The notes: a model not told the origin generated them from the letters alone. A stretch of 64,000 nucleotides of DNA from a bacterium 1XD21-13 (GCA_009917555.1 QZDX01000001.1:62001-126000), one strand, 5' to 3'; counted from the stretch's first letter, positions 54,767 to 62,852 are shown. Numbers and translations: made by a program.

Positions 54767-54888
54767 ATTCCAGTTCCGTAATCTCCTTTCAGTACACCTT
54801 GGTATAGATCAATTTCCAGCCGCTTAATACATGCGTCTGTAAATCGATCTGTGCACTGAAAAGAGATTACTGATTCCAGTTCCGTAAT
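54767..54888 (-). repeat. Long hairpin repeat element, copy B
   Basis: A 122-bp element between the solute-binding gene and the MalF-type gene. Direct repeats ATTCCAGTTCCGTAAT occur at 54767 and 54873. The outer stem of 18 bp (54778-54795 with 54853-54870) has three imperfect positions, the inner stem is 54806-54815 with 54841-54850, and the apical stem CAGCCGC/GCGTCTG is next. On the minus strand it ends GGAATAAGGAG, the ribosome site of the next gene. Confidence 0.85.
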
Positions 54889-54890
54889 AT

Positions 54891-57248
54891 TTACTCCGCT
54901 AAATATATGGCCGCCTTTTTTACAATTTCTTTCACTGTTTCTTCTACAGTCAGGCTGCCGTTCAATGCCTTGGGGCCGATCTCCAAGACGGTCTGCTGGA
55001 TGACGGAATCGCTGCGGCTGGCGGTTTCTGCCGCATTTACCATATCAAGGATGCGCTGAAAATGCTCCTCGGTCACCCACAAAATCTCCAGATGAAAATC
55101 TTTTCCGTTTTCTCCGCTGCTTCCGATGGAAAGGCTGCTGTTGGCCTTGCCCTCATTGGGATTGATCTTCTGCTTCTCAAAGGATGCCATATTCATGGGC
55201 AGTCCGCCGGGCAGATCCATGTCCTGCAGCTCCGGTCCAAACAGGAACCGGTAGAAATCCAGAGCGAGCTCATTTTCAATGGAATTGGCATAGATGCCGA
55301 TGCAGGTATCGGGTACAAAGCTATTTGGCACCTGGCCCGGATAGGGGGCATAATCTATGTTGTTCTCCTGATCTGTCAGTGTAGCTATCATGTTAAAGTC
55401 TGCGTTCATTCCCTTGACTGTGCCGATTCCCAGGTAGCTATTTTCCGTAGCAATATCAATGGACGCAGAGGAAGCGCTTGCGCTGAAATCTTCCCAGGTC
55501 AGTCCGTCTATTTCGTTCCACAGGTAGGTCACCCGATCCTGCATTTCTTTAAGCTCCATCTCGTTCCAGCCTGAGGCTTCCACCTCATAGATACGCTTTG
55601 CCTGGGTGAGAAATTCCGTGAGCTTCGCCTCGTCCAGCGCTCCGTCCTCACCAAGCCATGCACCTGAGGAGGCAAGACCTAGGGTGTACAATACCTGTTC
55701 CTCCGTAATCTGCCGGATAATAGAGCCCTGCGGATGCTCCTCACGCAGTTTTTCCACGGCATCTGCCATGGCAGTCAGGCTGGTGATGCCCTTGATGGTG
55801 TCAGGATCTCCGACTACCAGCGGAATCCGGAAGCGCACAGGCAGGGAGTAGAGCTTTCCATCCTCACGGAATGCGTTTACCAGATTGGGAAACAGGGCAT
55901 TTTCTCCTGTCAGTCCCTTTTCCAGCTCGGTCAGATCCGCAAGGATACCTTTTTCCTTGTAGGACTGCTCCGGGAGCCCGTTCAGCACTATGAGATCCGG
56001 GGCGCTGCCGGACATGATTTTTGTATTGAGGTTCTTGATGGCGTCCTCACGAACCACTCCGTCCTCACCGGTCATTCCCACCTCATAGCGGATGTAAACG
56101 CCCGGATTCTTTTTCTGATACAGGCTCACGGCTTGCCGGATGGTATAATCGTCCTCCAAACTGTAGATGGTGAGCTGTTCCTCCGGCACCGCCGGTACGG
56201 TGGCATCGTAGGCATAGCGGCAAAGCTGCGGTCCATTATACAAAATGACAAATTCATCCTCCGGAAGGGCCGCTATTCCCTTCAGGTACATTTGGGGATC
56301 GCCAAGGGAATTCAGCGCCCCGTCTGCTATCTGCTCTACCACAGCGCCCCCGGCCACATGCCGGTACAGTCCTGATTCCAGAGCCAGATAAATGATATCC
56401 TCTTCCCCGGAAGCCATTACTACACTGTGGCTGTCCGAATTGGTGCCGATCGCATCCCCTGCCTGCTCTGAAATAAAGCTTTGCAGTACCTCATCCTTTT
56501 CGGCCAGGCTCTTTGCTTCCAGGTCGTATAGCTCTATGGTTCTGCTTGTAAGGATTACCATGTAGCGATCCGTGAAGCATACATAGTCGGGCATTCCGTC
56601 CACCTTGCACAGCTCCTGTACGGAACCGTCCTCACGGCTGATCGCATATACCGTTCCCTGTATGCTAAAGCCATAAAGACTGCTGTCCTTTCCAAACCAG
56701 AGATTCTGCAGGCTATCATTCTCGTCCGTATACTGGATGGCTTGGGTTCTTCCCTCCGGGTCCGCATAGATGTATTTTGGATGGTAACCGCTCTCCTCGC
56801 CCTCCGCTTTATCCTCTCCGCCGGAATAGATGGCGGCTGCCGAACCGTCCGGGGCAAGGGCAATGTGGGGAATATAGGCTTCCTTTGCCGACAGGTCCGT
56901 GATCCAGGAGGACGGTCTTTTCTCCCAGGTTTCGCCTTTATCTGCGGACACATATAGTCCCTGGCTTTCTTCCAGCAGAGCCAGCTCTCCGGTGTCTAAA
57001 TACTGAACCGCCGCCCCTCCCCAGGAATCGGCGTATTCAAATTCCTCCAGAAGCTCGATCTGGTATTCCAGATAACGACCCATGCTCTGCTCCTTTTCCT
57101 CTTCTTCTGCATTTGCTTTGCCGGAATTCCCGGAGGGGGATGAGGCTCCGGGTGTGGTATCACCCCCTTTGCCGCACCCGCCGGCAAATACCAGAAGCAT
57201 CAGCAACAGCCATGCTGTTATCTGTTTGAATCTTGTCTTTTTTATCAT
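54891..57248 (-). CDS. Lipoprotein fusing a propeller domain to an ABC solute-binding domain
   Basis: A 785-residue lipoprotein. The signal peptide ends at Cys25 (F-A-G-G-C). Residues about 55-355 form repeated beta blocks with an Asp-box, Y-V-S-A-D-K-G-E-T-W, typical of BNR/sialidase-type propellers. Residues about 360-785 resemble an extracellular solute-binding protein, family 1 (S-G-S-A-P-D-L-I-V-L-N-G-L near 415; G-K-L-Y-S-L-P-V-R-F). Ordinary sugar-binding proteins are 400-550 residues, so the propeller is an addition. It precedes two sugar permeases and should feed them. Ligand unknown. Confidence 0.85.
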   Translation of the reverse strand: MIKKTRFKQITAWLLLMLLVFAGGCGKGGDTTPGASSPSGNSGKANAEEEEKEQSMGRYLEYQIELLEEFEYADSWGGAAVQYLDTGELALLEESQGLYVSADKGETWEKRPSSWITDLSAKEAYIPHIALAPDGSAAAIYSGGEDKAEGEESGYHPKYIYADPEGRTQAIQYTDENDSLQNLWFGKDSSLYGFSIQGTVYAISREDGSVQELCKVDGMPDYVCFTDRYMVILTSRTIELYDLEAKSLAEKDEVLQSFISEQAGDAIGTNSDSHSVVMASGEEDIIYLALESGLYRHVAGGAVVEQIADGALNSLGDPQMYLKGIAALPEDEFVILYNGPQLCRYAYDATVPAVPEEQLTIYSLEDDYTIRQAVSLYQKKNPGVYIRYEVGMTGEDGVVREDAIKNLNTKIMSGSAPDLIVLNGLPEQSYKEKGILADLTELEKGLTGENALFPNLVNAFREDGKLYSLPVRFRIPLVVGDPDTIKGITSLTAMADAVEKLREEHPQGSIIRQITEEQVLYTLGLASSGAWLGEDGALDEAKLTEFLTQAKRIYEVEASGWNEMELKEMQDRVTYLWNEIDGLTWEDFSASASSASIDIATENSYLGIGTVKGMNADFNMIATLTDQENNIDYAPYPGQVPNSFVPDTCIGIYANSIENELALDFYRFLFGPELQDMDLPGGLPMNMASFEKQKINPNEGKANSSLSIGSSGENGKDFHLEILWVTEEHFQRILDMVNAAETASRSDSVIQQTVLEIGPKALNGSLTVEETVKEIVKKAAIYLAE

Positions 57249-57367
57249 GGATTTCCCTTCTCCTTTCTACTTTTGATCTGCACATGCTTTTGTGCATAAA
57301 GGGATACTCGCAGAGTGTTTCTCTTCACTCTTCACATCCCTTTGGATTTTGTACAACTATACAATTC

Positions 57368-57931
57368 CTACAATACCACTTCTACAATCTGTACCTCTGT
57401 CGCCCGATATGCATCTCCCTCATGGCTTCCTTTGAGGTTTACCTGCATACCCTTTTCCAACTTTTCAAAGGAGCTCTCGGAATCCTCGTAGCTGGCTCCT
57501 CCGTCTCGGATGGTTCGCTTATAGACACGGGTATTTTCATCGCAGAGCACTTTCAGTGTTTCCAGCTTCTCCATCTCTTCCTCGCCATCTGCTCCCTCTG
57601 CAGGAGAAGCCATAATCATGCTTCCATCCTCGCCTGTTTCCTGATAAAACTTCTTCATGGTAAACTGGCCGTCTCCCAGCTCCGTAATCTCCCCAACGGG
57701 CTCTTCCTCGTCTTGCGAGCCTGTGTTGTCCACCTGCTTCCCGGCGTCCGTATTGTCCTGGGAGGCATCTGGTTCTCCCTCCTTGTCTCCGGTGCTTAAG
57801 GGCTCCTGCTGCTCTTCCTGTACAGGGGCTTTATCCTCTGCGTCATCTGTGCCGCCACAGCCTAGAAGCGTCAGGCTTATAACCCCCGCCAGGGCCAACA
57901 GCTTTATCTGGTTCCATACGTTCCTTTTCAT
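57368..57931 (-). CDS. Small acidic lipoprotein
   Basis: A 187-residue lipoprotein with a clear lipobox (L-L-G-C, Cys25). A low-complexity acidic Gln/Asp/Glu-rich linker (30-85) is followed by a compact domain of about 100 residues (G-D-G-Q-F-T-M-K-K-F...A-T-E-V-Q-I-V-E-V) that I do not recognise. It is 119 bases upstream of the solute-binding gene, with a hairpin of AAAGGGAT/ATCCCTTT between them. It may be part of the transporter operon. Confidence 0.75.
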   Translation of the reverse strand: MKRNVWNQIKLLALAGVISLTLLGCGGTDDAEDKAPVQEEQQEPLSTGDKEGEPDASQDNTDAGKQVDNTGSQDEEEPVGEITELGDGQFTMKKFYQETGEDGSMIMASPAEGADGEEEMEKLETLKVLCDENTRVYKRTIRDGGASYEDSESSFEKLEKGMQVNLKGSHEGDAYRATEVQIVEVVL

Positions 57932-58135
57932 AGTCTTCTCCTCATCTTTCTTTTGTATTGTAACTGTATGGTAGCAGAGGTGTCTCTAAGTTTTCTCTAA
58001 GCTGGATACCAGATAAGGGTAAAATATAAAATTTTTTTCTAAAGCCTTTTACGGAAAGGATAGAAGAGTATTAATTGATATGTTATAATTCTTGTGTTGT
58101 CCAACCTACACCCGGCAACGGGAGGAGGTGTTTAC

Positions 58136-58234
58136 ATGGAGTTTGTCATATCTTTTATAGTCGCTGTTGCGGCTGGTGTAGCCTGCCACTACATCATCAA
58201 ATGGCTTGACAGCGACCGAAAGGACAACAAATAG
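58136..58234 (+). CDS. Tiny hydrophobic protein, candidate type I toxin
   Basis: A 32-residue ORF: a single membrane helix (F-V-I-S-F-I-V-A-V-A-A-G-V-A) followed by I-I-K-W-L-D-S-D and a charged tail. GGGAGGAGG lies eight bases before the ATG, much stronger than needed for chance. TATAAT at 58084-58089 suggests a promoter. A 16-bp perfect hairpin lies downstream. Size, charge distribution and isolated location resemble small membrane toxins of type I systems, but no antisense RNA can be proven from sequence. Confidence 0.6.
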   Translation: MEFVISFIVAVAAGVACHYIIKWLDSDRKDNK

Positions 58235-58269
58235 CCTAGTGGGTACTTTGCCACTATAAAAGAAAAGAA

Positions 58270-58307
58270 GAATCCCCAAACTGTACGCTACTACAGTTTG
58301 GGGATTC
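58270..58307. terminator. Perfect 16-bp hairpin after tiny ORF
   Basis: GAATCCCCAAACTGTA (58270-58285) pairs fully with 58292-58307 around a 6-base loop. The minus strand continues TTCTTTTCTTTTATAG, so it ends minus-strand transcripts best, and perhaps both. Nothing else is visible up to 58437. Confidence 0.8.
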
Positions 58308-58437
58308 ATTCTACGTTCACATGGAACTGTCATATCTTTTTGCCTATCGGCATTATAGCATATGCAAAAACTTTTTTCAATATTCTTTTGGCAAGCTTAA
58401 TTTTCATAGCATTTATGGAACATTTACTGCTTTCTCC

Positions 58438-59697
58438 CTACAATTCCAAAGAATCTGCATTTAACAGAAAATCATATATGTTCATTATCAAGATGCCCTC
58501 CTCACTATAAAAGGGCTTAGGCGTATCTGATGTAATAACAATTTTCTTAAACGAATCGTTGATTTTTAAAAACGGTCTGATTTCCTGGGCCAGCTTTTCC
58601 TTTGTACCAATCATATATGCCGATTGAATATAATACTTTTTAGACCCTTTATTGCAAATAAAGTCAACCTCCAGCTGCTTCTTTACCGGTTTTTGGTCCT
58701 TGCCCTTTTCTACAATGGTGATATTTCCCACATCCACACGAAATCCCCGCATCCTGAGTTCATTATAGATTACATTTTCCATAGAATGTGTTACTTCTAT
58801 CTGCCTGAAATTAATTCGTGAATTCCTAAGTCCCATATCCATAAAGTAGTATTTCAGCGGTGTGCCAATATATGATTTCCCCTTAATATCATAACGCCTT
58901 GCCTCCTCAATCAGAAACACATCCTCAAGATACTCAATATACTTGGTTATCGTTGTAGCTGTAATCTTGGATTTGCTCACGCTCTTAAAGGTTTTCTGAA
59001 GCTTATTGGGATTCGTTAGCGCTCCTATTGCAGACGAAAGCACATCCAGCAGAGCTTCCATCTCTCCTATGTTTCTGATTTTGTATCGATTTACAATGTC
59101 ACAAATGTAAGTTTCTCTGAGCAGCTGATCCAGCAATGCTATTTTCTGTTCTTCCGTCTCGGCCAATACTACAAGGGGAATACCGCCATAAGTAATATAC
59201 TCATTCCAGCCATCATAACGGTTTCCCTTGTAAATGGTCATAAATTCCGAGAAACTCAAAGGGTACATATGAACCTCGTCGCCTCTGCCTCCAAATTCCG
59301 TTGCAATATCCCTGGAAAGAAACTTTGCATTGCTTCCGGTTACGTAAACATCACAATTCTTCTTGTCCGCCAATCCATTCAGGACACTTACAAATTCATC
59401 CAGCATCTGAACTTCATCCAATAAAAAAAAGTATTTTTCTTCATCTTTAAGCTGTTCCTTTGCCCATGGATAGAATATCTTTGGGTTTCGGTATTCTATA
59501 TTATCAAACAAATCAAAGGCCATTTCAATTATATGGCTTTCGTCCACTCCACTCTCCAGCAAATGCTTTTTAAACAGCGTACGAAGCAAAAAAGATTTTC
59601 CGCACCGCCTGATTCCGGTTACAATTTTAATCAGTCCGTTATTTTTTCGTTTTATCAGCTGTTCCAGATAGTAATCTCTCTTAATTTCATTTTCCAT
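58438..59697 (-). CDS. AAA ATPase with DUF4143 domain
   Basis: A 419-residue AAA_14/DUF4143 protein. Walker A is G-I-R-R-C-G-K-S-F-L near residue 28 and Walker B F-F-L-L-D-E-V-Q. The sensor V-T-G-S-N-A-K-F-L-S follows, and the C-terminal DUF4143 has a nuclease-fold-like stretch (L-E-V-D-F-I-C-N-K-G). This large family is abundant in gut anaerobes and has no settled function. It stands alone with its own promoter between two palindromes. Confidence 0.92.
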   Translation of the reverse strand: MENEIKRDYYLEQLIKRKNNGLIKIVTGIRRCGKSFLLRTLFKKHLLESGVDESHIIEMAFDLFDNIEYRNPKIFYPWAKEQLKDEEKYFFLLDEVQMLDEFVSVLNGLADKKNCDVYVTGSNAKFLSRDIATEFGGRGDEVHMYPLSFSEFMTIYKGNRYDGWNEYITYGGIPLVVLAETEEQKIALLDQLLRETYICDIVNRYKIRNIGEMEALLDVLSSAIGALTNPNKLQKTFKSVSKSKITATTITKYIEYLEDVFLIEEARRYDIKGKSYIGTPLKYYFMDMGLRNSRINFRQIEVTHSMENVIYNELRMRGFRVDVGNITIVEKGKDQKPVKKQLEVDFICNKGSKKYYIQSAYMIGTKEKLAQEIRPFLKINDSFKKIVITSDTPKPFYSEEGILIMNIYDFLLNADSLEL

Positions 59698-59710
59698 GGC
59701 CAGTTCTCCT

Positions 59711-59748
59711 AAAAGATATTTCGGTTAGTTTTAACCAAAATTTCTTTT
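59711..59748 (-). promoter_or_regulatory. Operator-like palindrome, promoter-proximal copy
   Basis: A 38-bp imperfect palindrome with conserved outer halves AAAAGATATTTCGG and CCAAAATTTCTTTT. It starts directly at the -10 box of the ATPase gene and covers the transcription start. Confidence 0.65.
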
Positions 59749-59777
59749 AGTATACCCTATAGCTCTCATATTTTCAA
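59749..59777 (-). promoter_or_regulatory. Promoter of the AAA/DUF4143 gene
   Basis: TTGAAA (59772-59777) and TATACT (59749-59754) are 17 bases apart on the minus strand. The promoter exactly fills the gap between two copies of a 38-bp palindrome. Confidence 0.75.
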
Positions 59778-59784
59778 GATTTCC

Positions 59785-59822
59785 AAAAGATATTTCGGCA
59801 ACTTTTAACCAAAATATCTTTT
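59785..59822 (-). promoter_or_regulatory. Operator-like palindrome, upstream copy
   Basis: Second 38-bp copy, AAAAGATATTTCGG...CCAAAATATCTTTT, with perfect outer arms. It begins 7 bases upstream of the -35 box. The start-to-start distance to the other copy is 74 bp, seven helical turns. Confidence 0.65.
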
Positions 59823-59856
59823 ACGGTACAATTTGGGCATTCTATTTCAAAAGCAT

Positions 59857-59904
59857 AAAAAACAGGAAAAAATCCGATACTCCGTGGATTTCCTCCTGTT
59901 TTTT
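59857..59904 (-). terminator. Terminator of the pentose-type operon
   Basis: AAAAAACAGGA..AAATCC pairs with GGATTT..TCCTGTTTTTT. On the minus strand the stem is followed by TTTTTTATGC. Confidence 0.8.
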
Positions 59905-59977
59905 AATTGCTTTCAAAAAACCTGTTCATTGATATACGTTTTCAATGAATTCCTTCACCAAAAATAAACATTCATGT

Positions 59978-60763
59978 TCAGGAAAATGCCCCCATCCGGT
60001 ACGCCTCCCCCTGGCAAAGCAAAACCAGCTCACACTCCGGCGCCTCCTTGCCGATGCAGTCAATGATCTGCTGGGGATCTCCATGATGCAGCGGGAATGT
60101 CCAGAAATGGCAGGGAATGCACACCCGGCATCCCAACATCCCGGCATACTTCGCCGCCTCTGCTCCGTCCAGGTTGCCAAAGGCTCCGTTAATGGGAAGA
60201 ATCGCCACCTCCGGCTTCATCTCCACCGGCACCTTCAGCCGGTCCACTGTCAGGGCCGTATCTCCCGCATAGTAAAGTCTGGAAAATCCAAAGTCCAGAA
60301 CAAAGCCCAGCGCCTCCGGCGCCAGCTCACCGTGATCACAGTCCACAGGAAGCATCCGGAATTCCTCCAGTTCCTCCCACTGTCCCTTTTTCATCACATG
60401 AAGCTGTGCTTTGTCAAAGCCCATGCGTTCCATTTCCTCAGCAACAAGGCAGTTGGTATAAACGGCTGTCTTTCCCTTTACCAGATCTCGTACCGCATCC
60501 ACATCAAAGTGATCGTTATGCTCATGGGAAATGATCAGCACATCCAAATCAAACTCCCCAGCCTCGCACACCGGCGGCATCAGGCGCTTGAACCCAAGCC
60601 CCTTCTCCGGAATCAATCGCTGCACACAATCCGAGAAATAGGGATCAATGGCTATCTGTCGTCCCTTGGCGGTCTTAATCAAAAACCCCGCCTGGCCCAG
60701 CCAGAATATGGCAGCCTCCCCCTGCTTTACCTCTGTGCGCCCCACACGCTCCATAAATCTCAT
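59978..60763 (-). CDS. Metallo-beta-lactamase-fold hydrolase
   Basis: A 261-residue MBL-fold enzyme, of the UlaG/YtkL-like branch by motif: S-H-E-H-N-D-H-F-D metal site, Y-Y-A-G-D-T-A and the C-terminal P-C-H-F-W-T-F. It is much shorter than UlaG and lacks its N-terminal region. As last gene of an operon with deoC and two sugar kinases, a lactonase or phosphosugar hydrolase role is plausible. AAGGAAG precedes the ATG. Confidence 0.85.
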   Translation of the reverse strand: MRFMERVGRTEVKQGEAAIFWLGQAGFLIKTAKGRQIAIDPYFSDCVQRLIPEKGLGFKRLMPPVCEAGEFDLDVLIISHEHNDHFDVDAVRDLVKGKTAVYTNCLVAEEMERMGFDKAQLHVMKKGQWEELEEFRMLPVDCDHGELAPEALGFVLDFGFSRLYYAGDTALTVDRLKVPVEMKPEVAILPINGAFGNLDGAEAAKYAGMLGCRVCIPCHFWTFPLHHGDPQQIIDCIGKEAPECELVLLCQGEAYRMGAFS

Positions 60764-60784
60764 ACGCTTCTTCCTTCCAACAAT

Positions 60785-61459
60785 TTAATAGGCTTCTGTG
60801 GATTCCTCGCCCTTACAGATAGCCGGGGTAGAACCAAAGCCTACACCCAGACGGGCAGCCCCCATATCCACATATTTCTTAGCTGTCTCAAAATTCCGAA
60901 TTCCTCCGGAGGGCTTTACCTTGATGCGTCCCTTGGAAGCATCCAGCATCGCCTGAACCGCCTCCTCGCTGGCGCCGGAAGCTGCAAAGCCGGTGGAGGT
61001 CTTTACAAAGTCGGCCCCTGCCTCAATAGCAATCTCGGTTCCCTTCTTAATCTCCTCTACGGTCAGCTCACAGCTCTCAAAGATCACCTTTACACCTACG
61101 CCGTGCTTCTTGGCCGCCTGCACCACGCCCTCGATTCCTTTCTTCACCTCATCCCATTTTCCGGAACGGGCAAAGCCGTAATTCATAACCATATCAATCT
61201 CAGCCACTCCCTTGGCTGCATAGAGCTCGGCAAGTGCTGCCTTTCCCTCCGCAGAACTATCCCCATGAGGGAAATCCAGAACACAGCTGACCAGGGTATT
61301 TGTTCCCTTGCACATGGAAACGGCCAGATCAATGTCGCAGGGTCTTACACATACGGAATACACATCGTAGTCAATTCCCAGCTGAATTGCGTCCTTTACC
61401 TCCTGCTCTGTCATGTTCGGCTTTAACACCGCGTGGTCAAAATAACGATTGATTTTCAT
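60785..61459 (-). CDS. deoC: Deoxyribose-phosphate aldolase
   Basis: A 224-residue DeoC that cleaves 2-deoxyribose-5-phosphate to acetaldehyde and glyceraldehyde-3-phosphate. The Schiff-base Lys is in F-V-K-T-S-T-G-F and the second Lys in V-K-P-S-G-G-I-R. Length and motifs are standard. Its ribosome site TTATAATAGGAGG is the end of a dispersed repeat that also codes the tail of the upstream kinase. Confidence 0.96.
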   Translation of the reverse strand: MKINRYFDHAVLKPNMTEQEVKDAIQLGIDYDVYSVCVRPCDIDLAVSMCKGTNTLVSCVLDFPHGDSSAEGKAALAELYAAKGVAEIDMVMNYGFARSGKWDEVKKGIEGVVQAAKKHGVGVKVIFESCELTVEEIKKGTEIAIEAGADFVKTSTGFAASGASEEAVQAMLDASKGRIKVKPSGGIRNFETAKKYVDMGAARLGVGFGSTPAICKGEESTEAY

Positions 61460-61465
61460 TGCTCT

Positions 61466-61503
61466 TCCTCCTATTATAAGTCGCTGCGCGACTGCACTAA
61501 AAA
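61466..61503 (-). repeat. RBS-proximal palindromic repeat overlapping the rbsK stop
   Basis: Minus strand TTTTTAGTGCA, GTCGCGCAGCGAC, TTATAATAGGAGG. The repeat encodes the last residues V-Q-S-R-S-D-L of the ribokinase, its TAA, and the ribosome site of deoC. Confidence 0.8.
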
Positions 61504-62409
61504 TAATTCTAACGCTTCCTTTGTCGGCATAGATGGCAGGGAACCGTAGGCCGCCGCAGTCATAGCTCCTGCTGCGTTTCCATAGCGGGCCGCCTCGTCC
61601 ACAGATGCTCCCTGGGCAAGACGAATACAGAAGGCGGCATTAAAGGCATCTCCTGCTGCTGTGGTGTCCACAGCCTCCACCTGAAAGGGCGGTATCTGAT
61701 AGCTTTCCTTTTCTCCCGCATACAGAGCGCCCTCCGCTCCCAGGGTTACAATCAGATTCCTCACACCCTTTTTCCGGAAAGTCTCTATGACCTTCTGCTT
61801 CCAGATCTCCGGCTCATAGTCCGCCTGATAGCATCCGGTGAAAAATTCTGCCTCCGTCTCATTGGGTGTCAAATAATCTGCCAGCTGGTAATACTCCCCG
61901 GGCATCTCTCTGGCGGGGGCAGGATTGAGAACCGTGCACACGCCTGCTGCCTTGGCTATCTTAAGGGCTTCCGTAATGGCTTCCTCATTGATCTGAAGCT
62001 GGCTTAATAAAATGTCTGCACTCTCTATCAAGGGGGCTGCCCTGCGGATCTCCTCCGCCGTAATCTTATCATTTGCCAAGGGAGCTACTATGATCAGATT
62101 GTCGCCTTTGCCATCAATCATCACACAATCTGTCCCTGTATCCACCGCCGGGTCCCGGAATACATACTCCGTATGAATCCCCTCCCGTTCCAGGCTCTCC
62201 ACAAGGAAACGCCCCCGGTCATCCTGGCCTACCTTGCCGATCATATGGACCTCTGCCCCAAGCCTTGCGGCCTGCACAGCCTGATTACCGCCCTTTCCTC
62301 CTGCAAAAAATCCGTTCTTAAAGCCGGTTACAGTCTCGCCCTTACGGGGAAGCCGATCTGCCCATATAAAACAATCATACAGCAAATCGCCCAATACTGC
62401 AATCTTCAT
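61474..62409 (-). CDS. rbsK: Ribokinase-like PfkB sugar kinase
   Basis: A 311-residue PfkB kinase. The N-terminal G-D-L-L-Y-D and substrate loop G-G-K-G-G-N-Q-A are followed by V-T-L-G-A-E-G-A and the anion hole/base D-T-T-A-A-G-D-A-F-N. This is typical RbsK; deoxyribokinase is possible because deoC follows. The last seven residues come from a repeat. Its ATG overlaps the cupin stop by four bases. Confidence 0.9.
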   Translation of the reverse strand: MKIAVLGDLLYDCFIWADRLPRKGETVTGFKNGFFAGGKGGNQAVQAARLGAEVHMIGKVGQDDRGRFLVESLEREGIHTEYVFRDPAVDTGTDCVMIDGKGDNLIIVAPLANDKITAEEIRRAAPLIESADILLSQLQINEEAITEALKIAKAAGVCTVLNPAPAREMPGEYYQLADYLTPNETEAEFFTGCYQADYEPEIWKQKVIETFRKKGVRNLIVTLGAEGALYAGEKESYQIPPFQVEAVDTTAAGDAFNAAFCIRLAQGASVDEAARYGNAAGAMTAAAYGSLPSMPTKEALELFLVQSRSDL

Positions 62410-62852
62410 GATTCCTGCTCCATCCTTTTTTTCAGGTAGTCCTCATCGTGATATTTCATAGAGGTTCCCCAGGCTTCCTTGCGGACAAAGTACACATCAT
62501 TCTGCTCCTGCTTTGGCCAGAGGGTGAAGAGCTTAAATTCCGCCTCATTCATGGTATTGTCTATCCAGTGGAATACATGGGGCGGGATAATAATGATATC
62601 TCCCGGCTTTACGGGAATCCGATCCTCGTCCAGCCACACATAGCCGCTTCCTGCCACAATATAATAAATCTCAGTCTCCTCATGAGCCCCGCCGCTGGTT
62701 CTGCAGCCACCCTTCAAGGTTCCCTCGTTGATATTGATCACCGGAAAGCCCGCCAGCTCATCACCTGTCAGCTGCTTGGAGCTGTAGGTTTCATCACACA
62801 CAAAGGGAACTACATTTTCTGCATTTACAAATGACCATTTCTTCTTTTCCAT
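62406..62852 (-). CDS. Cupin domain protein
   Basis: A 148-residue single cupin. Metal ligands are seen in H-E-E-T-E-I-Y-Y (motif 1) and P-P-H-V-F-H-W-I-D (motif 2). Small cupins of this kind are sugar isomerases, epimerases or binding proteins. Its place between two kinases suggests a pentose-related isomerase, which is inference. The ribosome site AATAGGAG ends a palindromic repeat. Confidence 0.85.
   Translation of the reverse strand: MEKKKWSFVNAENVVPFVCDETYSSKQLTGDELAGFPVININEGTLKGGCRTSGGAHEETEIYYIVAGSGYVWLDEDRIPVKPGDIIIIPPHVFHWIDNTMNEAEFKLFTLWPKQEQNDVYFVRKEAWGTSMKYHDEDYLKKRMEQES

Noticed and set aside
57297-57342. Hairpin AAAGGGAT/ATCCCTTT as a terminator between two lipoprotein genes
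   Set aside because: No T-run follows on the minus strand, and both genes appear to be in one operon.
59978-60763. Second ulaG
   Set aside because: The MBL site is similar, but the protein is about 100 residues shorter and lacks the UlaG N-terminal signature.
59945-61426. A 493-codon open frame on the plus strand opposite the MBL and deoC genes
   Set aside because: It is antisense to two well-supported enzymes, has no ribosome site and shows no recognisable domain.
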